This document shows, piece after piece, positions 1 through 11,165 of a DNA stretch of 64,000 nucleotides. Source of the stretch: Siderastrea siderea (lineage: Eukaryota > Cnidaria > Anthozoa > Scleractinia > Rhizangiidae); contig OZ034969.1 of NCBI GenBank assembly GCA_964030785.1, positions 31,311,601 through 31,375,600 of the forward strand. The letters are read 5' to 3'. Made by a program: the position numbers and the translations under genes. Positions within the stretch are counted from its first letter, which is position 1, and each line of letters starts with the position of its first letter. The notes under the pieces were generated by a model. It worked only from the letters and a program-made list of their open reading frames with translations, was not told where the DNA came from and searched no databases.

Positions 1-1629
1 GGTAGAAGTGAAATTGTTTTCAAAGATATTTAAAAGTCAATGAAATTAAGAGTTTCCAAATTTACAAGTGTTTCAAGATACAGCACAACAGCAAATTTTG
101 GTGCCTGTGATGTTTACACAACAAAGGTATTTGGATTCAGTTGTTTGCATTCGTAAATTTCATAAAGGTATTACAATGCATTGCACCAAAACTGTGCTGT
201 ATTGTAGTCTGCTTTCTTTTGCTTCAAACAGGAAGTTGCCCTACCAATAATTCATTCTCCCAGTTGGTCTAGAGCGATGATTGTCTTAATTCATGTGCAG
301 TTTCACCATTTTGATTTCTTGGTTATGGTACTTAAACTGTACTTTTTTCTTGATTAAACGCCGGGGGCATTTATTTGAAAAAAGACCTCATAGAGCCAGC
401 ATTTATTTCAAACCAGCGTTTATTCGGGGTACAGCGTGTATTAAAATGAGGTATTTTTTATCATATTTTGTAGTCTTTTTTTTGGTCTTAAATACTTTAA
501 GTTTGCAAAAATTACAGCGAAATATAGCACAACATAAGTAGAACAGGAATAAAATGTCACTGATCTTTTTCTGTCGTCTATAAAATTCAAAACAAGGCAG
601 AAGAACAGGGTGCTCAGCAGCATGTGGTGCACATTACGTCCACTTCCTTTAGTTGGAATGAGCGTAATAAATTGAACTAAAGTACTGTAGTTGTACTTAG
701 CCTGCGAGCAGGCTCACTTAGTGTGTTGTTCACGCAAGTATCTTGGCGGTAGAAGTTGAGCCAGAGAGAAGAATGGGGCAAGGAAAAGAGAGCGTGCACG
801 AAAGCCATTGAATTTTGGATATTCCACGTTCGTCCAGGAAGGCAGCATTCTGATTGGTTTGAAATGACAGTGATGACAGAGTTTATTATTGTGACAAGTG
901 GTGTTATTGTTTGTGGCCTTTCTCAGATTTTTAGACTGCGAGCAGTCTCTTTCCTCTCCTAATTTTAGCGAGAAGGAAAATAGGACGACTGCTTGCAGTC
1001 TATCGGTATTTCAATCGATTCAATTTCTTAATGTGACTCAGCTAGTTGCGTCTGGTCCGTTTTGTGTCATTTTTTGGAATGTCACCCACATTTGTTTTGG
1101 TTATTGCAGCCTGGGTTTAGTAGTTTTCAAGCCTCTCTTCTTGGAATCTCCTTAATGACAGGATCTGTAAGACTGTATTTACCATGCAATAGGCATTATC
1201 TGGCTATCCTAACAAAAGCCCCAGGTCGTAAACGAAAGCCCATTATCTTGCAGTCTTCGGTTATTTGTTATTGTGGGAAGATGGTATCGCTTGTTCCTGT
1301 CTTCTGCGGTAGCAACTTGATACTCTTTGTAATTGCAAATTTCATGTCCCTGGAGTTCAACATTCTAACTTCTTATGTGCTCTTGTGCATTGATTCCGAG
1401 TCATCTGCACAGATGCCTTCGCAATTTGATTTCTCGGGGATTTCTAGTTCCATACTTATTTCGAATAGAACACAGTTAAACGTGGCAAAATTGTCAACTG
1501 TTTATAATTTTCTTTTGCGCTATTGTGGCACATTTATAAAGAAATCAATCCTCTTGAGTGTGAAAATCTGCTGTCGTGTGGCAAGCCGTCACTGCCAAAA
1601 GCCTATCAACTTGCCAAAAGCCCATATAT

Positions 1630-1852
1630 CGACTATCAACAAACTAGTGACTTCTTGCTAGCTAGCAAGATCACTAGCGAGAAATTGAAAATGCGCTAGC
1701 AAGAACTCGCTAGCTAGCAAGTTCACTGGTGAGAAAATGAAAACTTGCTAGCGAGAACTCGCCAGCTATCGAGTTCACTAGCAAGAAAATGAAAACTTGC
1801 TAGTGAGAACTCACTAGTTAGCAAGATCTCTAGCGAGAAAATGAAAACTCGA
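1630..1852. repeat. Tandem repeat, period about 52 bp, roughly four units
   Basis: Units share 'gagaaaatgaaaacttgct' followed by permutations of 'ctagctagcaagttcact'. The phrase 'agaaaatgaaaac' recurs with a spacing of 52 bases (about 1733, 1785, 1837). The units are internally rich in CTAG palindromes and are diverged from each other by several substitutions. The array lies in the SNRK intron. Confidence 0.8.
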
Positions 1853-3121
1853 TTGTGAAAACTGAAACTTTTCTAAAGCAACTCAACCACATAAGCTTTC
1901 CAGAACTCGACCATACATTCCTAAAACTGACCATAATTATAATTTTTGTAACTCGATCATACATTTCCAAAACTGACCATACAATTTCTCTAATTCAGAT
2001 ATATCGATATTTTGATCCCATTACATGCAATGCTTTGCAAGCTGTTCTGATACTTTTGCCTGTTTTCCTAATAGTTTACACATTTATTCTAACCGATTTT
2101 TAATAATCTACGGACTTTACAAGACATGTTCATACTGCTTTCACGTTTATGTTAATTTCAGGTGTGAATTATTTTTAACAATAGAGGTTAAACTGTGAAG
2201 GCCTTCCCAATTACAGGCATTGTTCCTCGATGAATAGGTCAATGATTCGAACGCTGAGAGCAGAAACAATGGTTACGACATTGATACACTCGGGACTTAA
2301 ATGATTGACAGCTCTGCATCTTGTTACGCATGCCCTGTACATTTTTTTACAAGCTAATTTGCATGTTTGATCGACGTGTTTCATGGGGCGCAAAACCGCA
2401 ATGTTCTTTCTCAAAATGTCTGTATGTTTCAAAAAACCCAATAATTAAATGTCTCGTTTTATGTTGCCATCAAGTATTAAAGGGGTATGGGGACAACATG
2501 AAACAGACTTTTGAAAACAAAAAGAGACAAAGTGGATCAAAATGATGAATTGCAGTCATATTTAAGCTAGTGACACAATAGAAATTTTTGTCTGCTCTCT
2601 GCGACAAAATTGATCACTTGTGATTTTCGGTTTCAATTCTGGGAGTGAACACACTAGACAATCACCATCAATTTTCAGAAAACTGCTTGGGATTGCATTG
2701 CAATGTCGATGTTTCAATTGCTTGTTGCAATGCTCAAAATCACTGGCAACAATTGCTGTCATAGGAGCAGGCATGCTAATTGGTGATTTTAGCCAGTTAC
2801 CACACAAAGGAACTAAAATTGCCAGTAATGTGTCGCTGGCCTTAAGACAGTGTTGATCAACTTCCTCATTTCTTGGGATGTCATCTGCAGATAAAAGGTT
2901 TTGTAGTAGTGGGCAGGATAACAGGATTAGGGGAATCCAATGAGAAGTAAGCTGCATATGATTGACTGCAGGCCATAAACTTGTTATTGTCGGCACATTT
3001 TGATGGTCTGTATAACTGACAGTGATTATATAAAACGTAGTTAGTAGTTGAATTTTGAACCAGAGAGTTTGCTTATCATGGAAAGGTGTAACAATCATCA
3101 CCAACCTTCCAACAGAACAAA

Positions 3122-3573
3122 TGAAGGGCCGGTAGAAAAAGGGCGTAAGTGATGATTTGAGGTTAAAATCAAAATTGCTGCTATTTAGCTGAACATGTGA
3201 GGAACGCTGTTGCGCACTTATTGCTTGACCTGAGATCTAAAATTTGAAGAATTAGCGTATTACTTTTGCCTGAAAAGTTTTGTTGAACTGAACTTGCTCA
3301 AGTGATGCGTGAAAAATTTCTTTTGTTCTCTGCCTGAACTAAAACAAAGGAATTCAACCTAGAATCTGCGGTCCTGTTGTTTTCTTTGTGTCAGTTTTAA
3401 GGAAATAAGTAATACGCTAATTCTTCAAATTGAAGCTCTCAGGTCAAGAAATAACTGCACAACAATGTTCCTTACAGGAAAACCAGCCTGTGTGCCAACG
3501 TTCAGCTAAATAGCAGCAATTAAGATTTTCAACCTGCAATCATCACTTATGCCTTTTTCCAACGGGCCCTTCA
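3122..3573. mobile_element. Fold-back MITE with about 150-bp inverted termini
   Basis: The left arm starts TGAAGGGCC and the right arm ends GGGCCCTTCA. The arms (about 3122-3275 and 3400-3573) are imperfect reverse complements over about 150 bases, including 'gctgctatttagctgaac' and 'gaattagcgtattact'. If the ends are read as GAAGGGCC/GGCCCTTC, both flanks carry AAAT as a possible 4-bp target duplication. No coding capacity is seen, so it is a non-autonomous element; the transposase superfamily is not identifiable by eye. Confidence 0.8.
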
Positions 3574-5194
3574 AATTGGAACTACAAGAAATTAGAGCAG
3601 TTGGCTTTGGCTCTTGAACAGTTTTTAAGTTTATTTCATTTTATTTATTTCATCCTATTCATCCATCACAGTACATAATTTTGCTGATTACAATTTATTG
3701 ATAAGTAAGCAAAAGGCACAAGATCTTAGCAAGCCCTTCTGGGCTTTTCTAAGAAGATCCCCAGAAGAAGTACAGGTTAATGGGAAATTTCAGAAATATC
3801 TGCATTTGTGACAATAACAAAACATGTCCTGTTCAGTTCCTTAGACTTGACATTGGTGATAAATTCCACTCAGGTTGTCAAAACGTCAGTCAATATCACC
3901 ACAAACAGTCCTTCTCAGGACTACACTCATCCGTAGGATCTGATACTTTACCGACTTAGATTTGTTTAGTTCATCAGTACGACAAAACTAGTTTGTTTAA
4001 ATATGAAAATAGTCTATGTTTACGTGTTTTAAAGGAGTTCAAATCCAACTTCAGAGTCATCATTTTTAATTATAGTCACATACTGTAACTGCCAGTCGTC
4101 ACTAAACTCAGTTAATTTAAGACTCTCTCATTACTCTCCTGGTGTCACAGTTGTTTAAGTATTTCAAATGCATGTCCCAGCTGCTAAAATAGAATAGTGA
4201 GTTTGTATAAACTTCTTTATAAAAATATTATTGATGGTGACATTTGTAGTCAATGCCTGTGTTGATATTTATAAATGCAGCTGGAAACTGGTTCAAAAAG
4301 GCCAGCATTTCGGATCCTTTGATTCATAATATAATATAAGTAATGGCTCATTTTAACAGAGAAAAAATTATGACCATTCAGGAACTTGCATTAATGGTTA
4401 CCCATTTGCACAAAAAAAAATGACTGCACTACATGTTTGAATGGTAAAATTGCACCATATGGCAATGTCACTCTCAACACACTAAAATTTATATATAAAG
4501 CATAATCTGGGAGTACATGCATGAGGAGGACTGATTATGAACATTCAAAGTGACTAGCATAGATATTTGCATACTTTTTGTGGGTGTGGTTCTGCTCCAT
4601 TCTTGCTGGTCAAAGGGCCTGTACAGGAGCCTCTCTATTAGTAGTTGGCTTATTCTAAAATTCTGACACTGATTTCCACTCAAACAGTTGCCTGGTCTAT
4701 TCTGCAGGTCTAACATATGATATTTTCAGATATTCATTGAATTCCATTCTCTGTTTTCATTTAAACATTTCTGAAATACACCGTAGCTGCAGGTGGGAGA
4801 TTAAGTGGATCCATGGGGTTGACCCAGGTGTCAGGAAATGAACTATGTGTTTTTAGTTAAAAACTGTGTCATTCTCTTTTTCATAACTATCATGCCATGG
4901 TTGAACTTTTAATCAAAAGATTGATTGAATATGAATGTATAAAATAATCATAAAAGATTGATTGTTGGAAAGTTTGAGTCACAATCATAATTTGTTTCTC
5001 CATTCAGGCCATGCTCAGTCATTCAAAGCACCATTAGAAATCCCCCCCCCCCCCCCGCTTCTTCAGCTAGATCTCATGCCTCCTTCTACTAGGAAAGAGG
5101 TGGGGAGGAAGCAAGCAAGAGATTTTCCACTTGCAAGTTGCATATTTTTATTTGTATTTCTAGACAAAACTAATGTGAGTGTTCCATCTTTTAG

Positions 5195-5336
5195 ATATTT
5201 GGAGTCTTGGGGTGATTCTTTTCATGCTGGTGTGTGGTAGAGCTCCATTTTATGAGCTCAATGACAGTGAGACACTCATTAACATCATGGATGTTCGCTA
5301 CAGCATATCTGATCATGTTTCTTCAGCCTGTCAAGG
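5195..5336 (+). CDS. SNRK: SNRK exon: kinase subdomains IX-X
   Basis: The acceptor is 'catcttttag' and the donor is CAAGG|gtcagt. The exon starts with two bases completing an Asp codon and encodes DIWSLGVILFMLVCGRAPFY through SISDHVSSACQ. The DxWSxG motif of subdomain IX is intact, and the ELNDSETLINIMD stretch is characteristic of SNRK among AMPK relatives. Confidence 0.93.
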
Positions 5337-8300
5337 GTCAGTGTCAGATTTACAGTTTAACCTCAGGTGTATTAAACCTTTTTAAAGCTTGGTTGTGATC
5401 AGCATCCAATTTTCTCTTTAAATTGGACCAATGGAACATTGTCAACGTAATGAGGTGCCACAGGAATGGGAAAACATGTCCCTTGTAGTGGGGGCTTGTT
5501 ACAAGTGAATCCCTGTTAGAATAAATTTGTGTGATAATGATCAAAATTTTTGTGATGTCAGGGTTTGGCTGATGATATTGATTTATTTATTTTTATTATT
5601 ATTATTTTTATGCTGGACCACACAGCATTCAGTTGAAGAGTACAGTTATATTATCCAGATATAAATGATTGCATTGTTACAATTTCAAGGGAATCTGAGA
5701 AGTAAGAAGCAAGTTTTCCTGCTTCCCAGAAAACCATTGGTTCATATTATTTATGTTTTGTGCTTTTTACCTGGCAACATTTTTTCAATGTGTAGTTCGA
5801 GTAAAAGAAGGTCACCGGAAATTCCTAGGGGAAGGGGGTATTAAAAACCAAAACATTATCTAAGCAAAGTATAAAGGTAAACTGGAATTTCTTGGGGGGA
5901 GCAGGGGTGAAAAACAAACAAAACCTCCTGTGGGGGGGAATATGGATATTTTCTCGAACTGCACAATTAGGTGTATTACCTTAAGTAATTATCTTTATCT
6001 ATCTAAAGATGGCCTTCTCCAACCGTATAGACATTTGATTCCCTATATTCAGACTGGCACATACCTTAATCTAGTTCATGTTGTGATATATCTTTTATAT
6101 TCTAGTGACTGCTATTTTTTTTCTGATCATTTTATAGTACTGTACATTATATATACCTTTATTGAGTGATGCATATTTTAAAACTAACATTAGTATTAGA
6201 ATATTATTATCATTATTATTACTTATTTATTTATTTTTCTTTATTTTAGCCGGGCCTGGATGAAAATTACTCTGTGTAATTCTAGTTTACCCTGTCTAAA
6301 TAAAGTGTTGTTGTTGTTGTTGTTTATGTTGTATGCAGTAATATATCATTTTTACCTTGTTTGCAAACTTCATTATTCAACAGCCTTATAGAAAAGATGC
6401 TTGTGCGAGAGCCATATCTCCGCTGCTCTTTGGGGGACATCATGGAAGACCCTTGGTTCCAAGGGGGACACCCTCCTGTGCTGCCTACCCCTGTCCCCTT
6501 AGTAACAGAACTCCCCCTGACTCCTGAAGAACATAACTATGTAGTGGACGTAATGGAAGCTGGGAATATTGCAGATCGTGAGACTGTGCAGAAGTGAGTG
6601 TGATACTTTAATCTGTGCTGGTTGTCAGTGATTTGCTTTTTCAACAGCTGGAGTATACAGTTGAACCCTGTTGACCTGGTGACCTCAGTGGCTGATCCAG
6701 GATTTTTGATAGTTTTGTTCCCTTTCTTAATTTCAAGCTTAAACGACCTTAAAGAGGGGGGTGGCTAGCCACCCAATCCCCCCCCAGATCTGCACCACCA
6801 TCAGGCTATGAAAAACTGGCTTTATAGATGGGATGGCAGTGTTCTCATTTTGAAGTGGCTGCCATGTTTGTTGATTACACAGTTGTAATTTAGAATGCAA
6901 ATATATAATCAGGTTTAGAGTGCAGACACTAGAGCAGCAAACTACACTGGAACCCTGATATAACATAGTGCCAAGGCAGTGGCAGATCCAAGATGTTTGA
7001 AGCCGGGGGGGGGGGGGGGGGGCTGACCCGGAACAGTCGGAGACAAAATCGCCAAAGTGATAGCTTTGTTCCTTTTCTTAATTTTAAGCTTAAACGACCC
7101 CAAAGAGGGGGTTGGCTAGCCACCCAATCCACCCCCTCCCTGGATCCGCCCCTGCAAGGGACTGGGAAAATGTATTCGTTATAACAGGGGTTTGTTATAT
7201 TGGGGTACTTTTCCATACAATGTACTATTACTGGGCTGAAGAATAATTATGGTTCATTAATTACTGGGGTCTTCGTTGTATAAGGGTTCATTATATCCGG
7301 GTTCCACTTTCTTAGGGTCTTTTTTAATGATGCATTGTAGCCAGTCATAAGACCAGTATCAGTCTTAACAGTGCGCTAATATTTTTTCACCGTATTATAA
7401 ATACTAAGTGTGGTTGATCACAGAGATTTTAGCCCAATGTTTTCAAGGGGTATAAATCCTTTGACATCCCGGCGATCCATGGTCAAATAGTTTCACTGCT
7501 GCACTAGTATAATGTCTGAACAAAACAGAACCAGTATCTTTAGGTTTTCATTACTGTAAATGTGACTTTTGGCTTTTCTAAGTGTTATTAAAAATAGCTG
7601 ACATACTCCGCTGTAGAAAAGCATAGCCTTCAGGTAAATTGCCCCCTTCAAGAAACCTGTAAATTGGGTATTAAAGTGCTAATTTATGGAATATTTTCAG
7701 GTCCTTGGAAAACAACACATATGATCATGTTACGGCCACTTATTACCTTCTAGCTGAACAACTTTTACGGCGTTTAAAAACAACAAACAACACCTTAGAA
7801 CCTCCCATTAGAAGAAGGAGAACGAATGGACGCCTGTCTTTGCCAGAGAACAGGTCCCGCGACAGGGATCCAAAACCAAGGTAACGATAGGAAAAAGTTT
7901 TAAGGTGATTGATGAGTTATTTTTGCATCACTCACCGGGCAGCGTTTGCACCAGTTCAATTCCACTGTCCAGTCCTTGGAAAGTCGTGAAACTTAGTCAG
8001 TAACTGTAGGAGCCCTGCTAAGAAGGAGGTGGGTTATCCGAGGAAGAAGAAGAAGAAGAAGAATTGATGGGGTCTTTCCAGCAGTATTATTGTTTGTTGT
8101 TTTTTCACTCGGCAAAAAAGCTTGCTATTTTAAGACCGTCATTCCTTAGAAAGTGTAACTTAACTTACCCAAACTTGGTCATTAAAGGCTTCCTGGAATA
8201 GTGATCTGTTGTCCTCTGAAGACGACCACTAATTTTCGGAATAGCGACCAAATATTTCACTCGTAAAGGTCGTTTTCACTAAGAGCTTCCCGAAAAGTCA

Positions 8301-11165
8301 ATGCAGTCTTTCACAACCCCGCCCAGTCCCTCTCGAACACAGTTTGCCCGCGCTTTACGATTTGTACTGCTGACGTGAATAAGCGCGCGCGCACAAGGCT
8401 TTGAGAAAAACAAACATGGCGCCTGTTGACGCCTGTACAGTGATCATTTCATTTTGTACAGTGAAGATTGTGCAAGTGTTTTATCCGTCTTAACAGTCAA
8501 ACAGTTTGTTATGTGTCAAAAACGTTTGTTTTTCAATGTATTAAAGGTAATACTCTTGGAAAATACCCTGCCTTTCTGGGATTGTTTGTATGGATCGAGA
8601 AAGATCGAGAATCACGATTTAGTGGAAATGCACTGATTTCTACGGAACCGCTCCTTAGAATTTCATGAAATTTGGTAGAATAATAGTTCGGAACACGCTT
8701 AGCTCGCCTGCAAACAAAAATTGAAATCTGACAGAGGACGGGTTCAGAAAACGTTAAAATGCAAAATACAAAATAACAGGAGATCTCTCTGTCAAAATTT
8801 CACGAGACCAGTGTAAATAGGCCAGTATTTTTTTGAGTTTTCTAGAGACCAATGATGGAAAAAATCTAACGACTGGATTTTCTGAAAATAAATCAAACCC
8901 ATTATTTAATGCCAGTTTACTACCAGCTGTGTTGCTATGGTAATGGACCTAGTCTAATAAAACATGTCAAAATACAATCTTCTTTAGTCGAATTTGCACC
9001 TTGCCAATTTTGGCTGCCCAACTGCCAATGGTTTGAAAATAACGATAAATAACGCAGTAGGTACAAGAAAACTGTGTTCGGCCGCCTTAACGCCAGGTTT
9101 CCATTTGATTTTCCAGTTAGAAAAACAAAGCCATTAGCCAAAGTCGGCTTGAGATGGTAAAAATTTTACTTTGCGTTTTTAGGTGACTGGATTTTATTTT
9201 TTTCCAAATATAGTTGGGAACGGGCGGCAACTCTTTTCTTTTTTTTTTTTAATAACACGACACTTTATTCACAAAACAACACATGTTGATTACAGAAACA
9301 GAAGGTTGGGTGAAAAAAGGCTACAATTGCAATACGAAAAACGCACAACTTTACCTTGATAAATAAATCATTACAAAGAATACTTAGAATACAAGTACAT
9401 ATATACCTACCTTTAGGTAATGCATATTACGCAAACATTAGACAGTGCTATTTACGAAGAGAGGGGGTATTTGGTTCTTGAAAAAGGCTACGCATTGCAT
9501 GCCCTGGGTTTGGTCTTAGTTTGGGAAGAAAAAAAAACAACTTATTTTAAATTGATCAGTGAGAGGTAAAACAAAATTTAAAAGTAAATTTAAAAGTGGC
9601 CAAGGAGAGGTTTTCTTTGTCCAGCTGGAATGCTTGTTCTTTTGTGTTCAATTTTTGTTGCACCTCTGCAAGGCGGAAAAATCTCAACAGCGTCATTGTT
9701 TTATAACCCACTTGGAACGCGAGGGAAGGGAAAAGCTAGCGCGTCCCACGCGGACTACCGCTACCCCAACCTCGCAACGTCGACTAGAAACGAACTAAGT
9801 GAACTACTCCTCTGAGAAGTTAATTTTAATATATTTTCCTGCAGCATTCCTGTCGTAGAAGTAAAGGAGGACAAGGAGAACGAATCTGAAACTCATTCTG
9901 ACTCTGGTTCAGGCTCAAGCTCCCCGAGAATTCGAAGAAACTCCTCCGGGAGACTGGCGCCAAGAGAAGGACAACTGCTGAATGAAACAATCAAAGCACA
10001 CGCGATCGAGGCTGATGAAGTCCTACATAGCTCGATGGAAGAGGACGACTTGGTTCCCGGAAGTCTTCCTCGAACGCACGGAAAATTTTCCTCCATGAGC
10101 GCACTTCCCGATCATCAACCTTCTTCGTCAACAAACTCGCAATTTTCAACGGAAAAAATGCATGCTCCTAGTTTCCCATCATTGTCGCGACCGCGCGAAA
10201 GAAGGATTATCCGCCATAGTCGTATTGGAAAAGCCAAGAGCACTCCGCTGGCTCTGAATCAAATTCACGAGGAGCGCGAATCGGATTTAGATGACAGTCC
10301 CGCGAATTCACCTCGCGTTGAACGACCTAGAAAGCACCTAGGGGGAGGTGTGATGAAATCGAAGAGGACAACGCGTCGTCTGTCCCCGGTCCCCTCAGCA
10401 GGCAGTCGACGCTCGTCAAGTTGCAGTAGTTCGGATGAGGACGAAATAGAAAAACACATGCGTCGACTTAAAACCCATTCTGGGTGTAAACTGAGTTCGA
10501 GGCGCGCGAATACTGATGATGGTAACTCTGACGGTGATAACGAAGGGGGAACTGGGGTCGGAGGAGGAAATAGTTTGGGAACTAGAGGCCGAGTCACCTC
10601 TGAAAGAAGGTCAACTGGGGAGCAGTCAACGTCGAATAAAAATCCTCCATCGAAGCAAGAGAGTCACGGAAAAAGTAACTGTATGAGTTTAGATTTGAAT
10701 GGATTTGTTCCACTCTGCGAGGATCTGGGTATTATAGAGGAAAGCAATAAGGAAAATGTCGATAATAATAATGTAGAAGAAACGGAGAACAAAGCGAAAA
10801 TTGAAGTTGGCAACGGCAAAAGGAGCCCTCTAATTGAAGAGTATGACGTTTTAAGTTCCAAAGGAGATGCGGAACAAGATTGGAACAGTTTCAGCCGAGA
10901 GAAAAGAAATAGTGCGTCAAAATACATTCGGAAAACTGATTGCGATGAGGAGGATAGAACGTTAACCTGGAGTAACTCCGCTGACCACCAAATGAGCAAA
11001 AATAAGCGAAATTCTCTGGAAGGTGTGGTTAGTTTAGATCTTACTGACATGAGCCTGCAGTCCAGGGATACTAGCGGCTTAGTTGAGGATACAAAGAAAA
11101 ACATGCGCTTACTTCAAAACCCTGCAATGCAAACAGTCACAAGTAATTGTTGTCAAATATTTTGA
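5195..11165 (+). CDS. SNRK: SNRK, SNF-related serine/threonine kinase (3' portion, four exons)
   Basis: The visible exons are 5195-5336, 6384-6593, 7701-7880 and 9845-11165 (stop included). All junctions are GT-AG and phase-consistent, giving about 616 codons from mid-kinase to the stop. SNRK is an AMPK-related Ser/Thr kinase activated by LKB1. In order are the kinase C-lobe (DIWSLGVILFMLVCG, then LIEKMLVREPYLRCSL), a UBA-like autoregulatory segment (TPEEHNYVVDVMEAGNIADR and TATYYLLAEQLL), and a long Ser/Arg/Asp-rich tail. Tail blocks also present in vertebrate SNRK include LALNQIHEERESD, SSSCSSSDEDE and a cysteine pair before the last three residues. The kinase N-lobe, catalytic HRD and DFG are not in the window, so catalytic competence cannot be judged. 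The total length expected with the missing exons is about 800 residues, close to the vertebrate protein. Confidence 0.93.
6384..6593 (+). CDS. SNRK: SNRK exon: kinase subdomain XI and start of the UBA-like segment
   Basis: The acceptor is 'attcaacag' and the donor is CAGAA|gtgagt. The exon encodes LIEKMLVREPYLRCSLGDIM, with the conserved Arg of subdomain XI, then the linker and the first half of the UBA-like segment (TPEEHNYVVDVMEAGNIADR). The phase joins both neighbours exactly. Confidence 0.92.
6686..6805. mobile_element. Diverged MITE copy, CAGTGGCTGATCCAGG type
   Basis: It shares 'cttaatttcaagcttaaacg' and 'gtggctagccacccaatcc' with the better-preserved copy at 6977-7154. The right end is degraded ('agatctgcacca'). 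No coding capacity. Confidence 0.6.
6945..7309. mobile_element. Pogo/Tigger-like MITE, interrupted by a second MITE
   Basis: The left terminus is TA|CACTGGAACCCTGATATAACA and the right terminus is ATTATATCCGGGTTCCACTT, which are inverted relatives. The same family occurs at 18053-18227. The CAGTGGAACCCCGATATAACG terminus with flanking TA resembles the pogo/Tigger group of Tc1/mariner elements (family knowledge, not searched). The middle is split by the element at 6977-7154. Confidence 0.7.
6977..7154. mobile_element. MITE nested in the pogo-like MITE, with CAAGG target duplication
   Basis: It starts CAGTGGCAGATCC, ends GGATCCGCCCCTG and is flanked on both sides by CAAGG (6972-6976 and 7155-7159). 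Such termini with a 5-bp duplication fit a hAT-related non-autonomous element (inference). It includes a poly-G tract at 7004-7022. Confidence 0.75.
7701..7880 (+). CDS. SNRK: SNRK exon: second half of the UBA-like segment and basic linker
   Basis: The acceptor is 'atattttcag' and the donor is CCAAG|gtaacg. It encodes SLENNTYDHVTATYYLLAEQ followed by a basic stretch (PIRRRRTNGR). The 'ATYYLLAE' helix is the hallmark C-terminal helix of the SNRK UBA-like region. Confidence 0.92.
7881..9844 (+). other. Last SNRK intron
   Basis: The intron runs from gtaacg to 'ttttcctgcag'. It holds a short GAA microsatellite (about 8043-8062), a reversed poly-A tail structure (9238-9290, listed separately) and no exon that I can support. 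Small open frames at 8454-8668 and 9559-9815 lack splice context and protein character. Confidence 0.7.
9238..9540 (-). mobile_element. Possible retroposed 3' end (poly-A tail and AATAAA on the minus strand)
   Basis: Read on the minus strand, the sequence runs through GAATAAAGTGTCGTGTTATT into a run of about 12 A at 9241-9251. That is the order AATAAA, about 15 bases, poly-A. This is the signature of a reverse-transcribed mRNA or LINE 3' end inserted in the SNRK intron. The source gene is not recognised and the 5' limit is a guess. Confidence 0.4.
9845..11165 (+). CDS. SNRK: SNRK terminal coding exon: disordered regulatory tail
   Basis: The exon opens in frame after 'cctgcag' (SIPVVEVKEDKENES) and runs 440 codons to TGA. 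It is rich in Ser, Arg, Asp and Asn with no folded domain visible. It carries two short blocks shared with vertebrate SNRK (LALNQIHEERESD; SSSCSSSDEDE). The last residues are NCCQIF: a Cys-Cys pair leaving a CaaX-like C-terminus (CQIF). The ATG at 10035 is internal, not a start. Confidence 0.92.

Larger units (their letters stand above)
1..5194 (+). other. Upstream intron of the SNRK gene (window edge)
   Basis: No exon was found here by reading all frames. The first SNRK exon in the window starts at 5195 in mid-codon, so the sequence to its left is most simply the preceding intron, and the missing kinase N-lobe exons should lie beyond the left edge. It contains a 52-bp tandem repeat (about 1630-1850), a short duplicated stretch at 1900-1985 with the motif 'aactcgaccatacatt', a fold-back element (3122-3573) and a poly-C run at 5043-5056. 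Open frames here (for example 1062-1661) have no recognisable protein character. Confidence 0.6.

Noticed and set aside
1062..1661. 199-residue open frame
   Set aside because: No domain, no codon bias and no splice context; it lies in the SNRK upstream intron next to a tandem repeat.
4962..5240. 92-residue frame overlapping the first SNRK exon
   Set aside because: It is a different reading frame from the kinase exon and passes through the splice acceptor.
10265..11104. Antisense frames over the last SNRK exon (110 and 146 residues)
   Set aside because: Shadow frames of a Ser/Arg-rich coding exon; they contain no domain.
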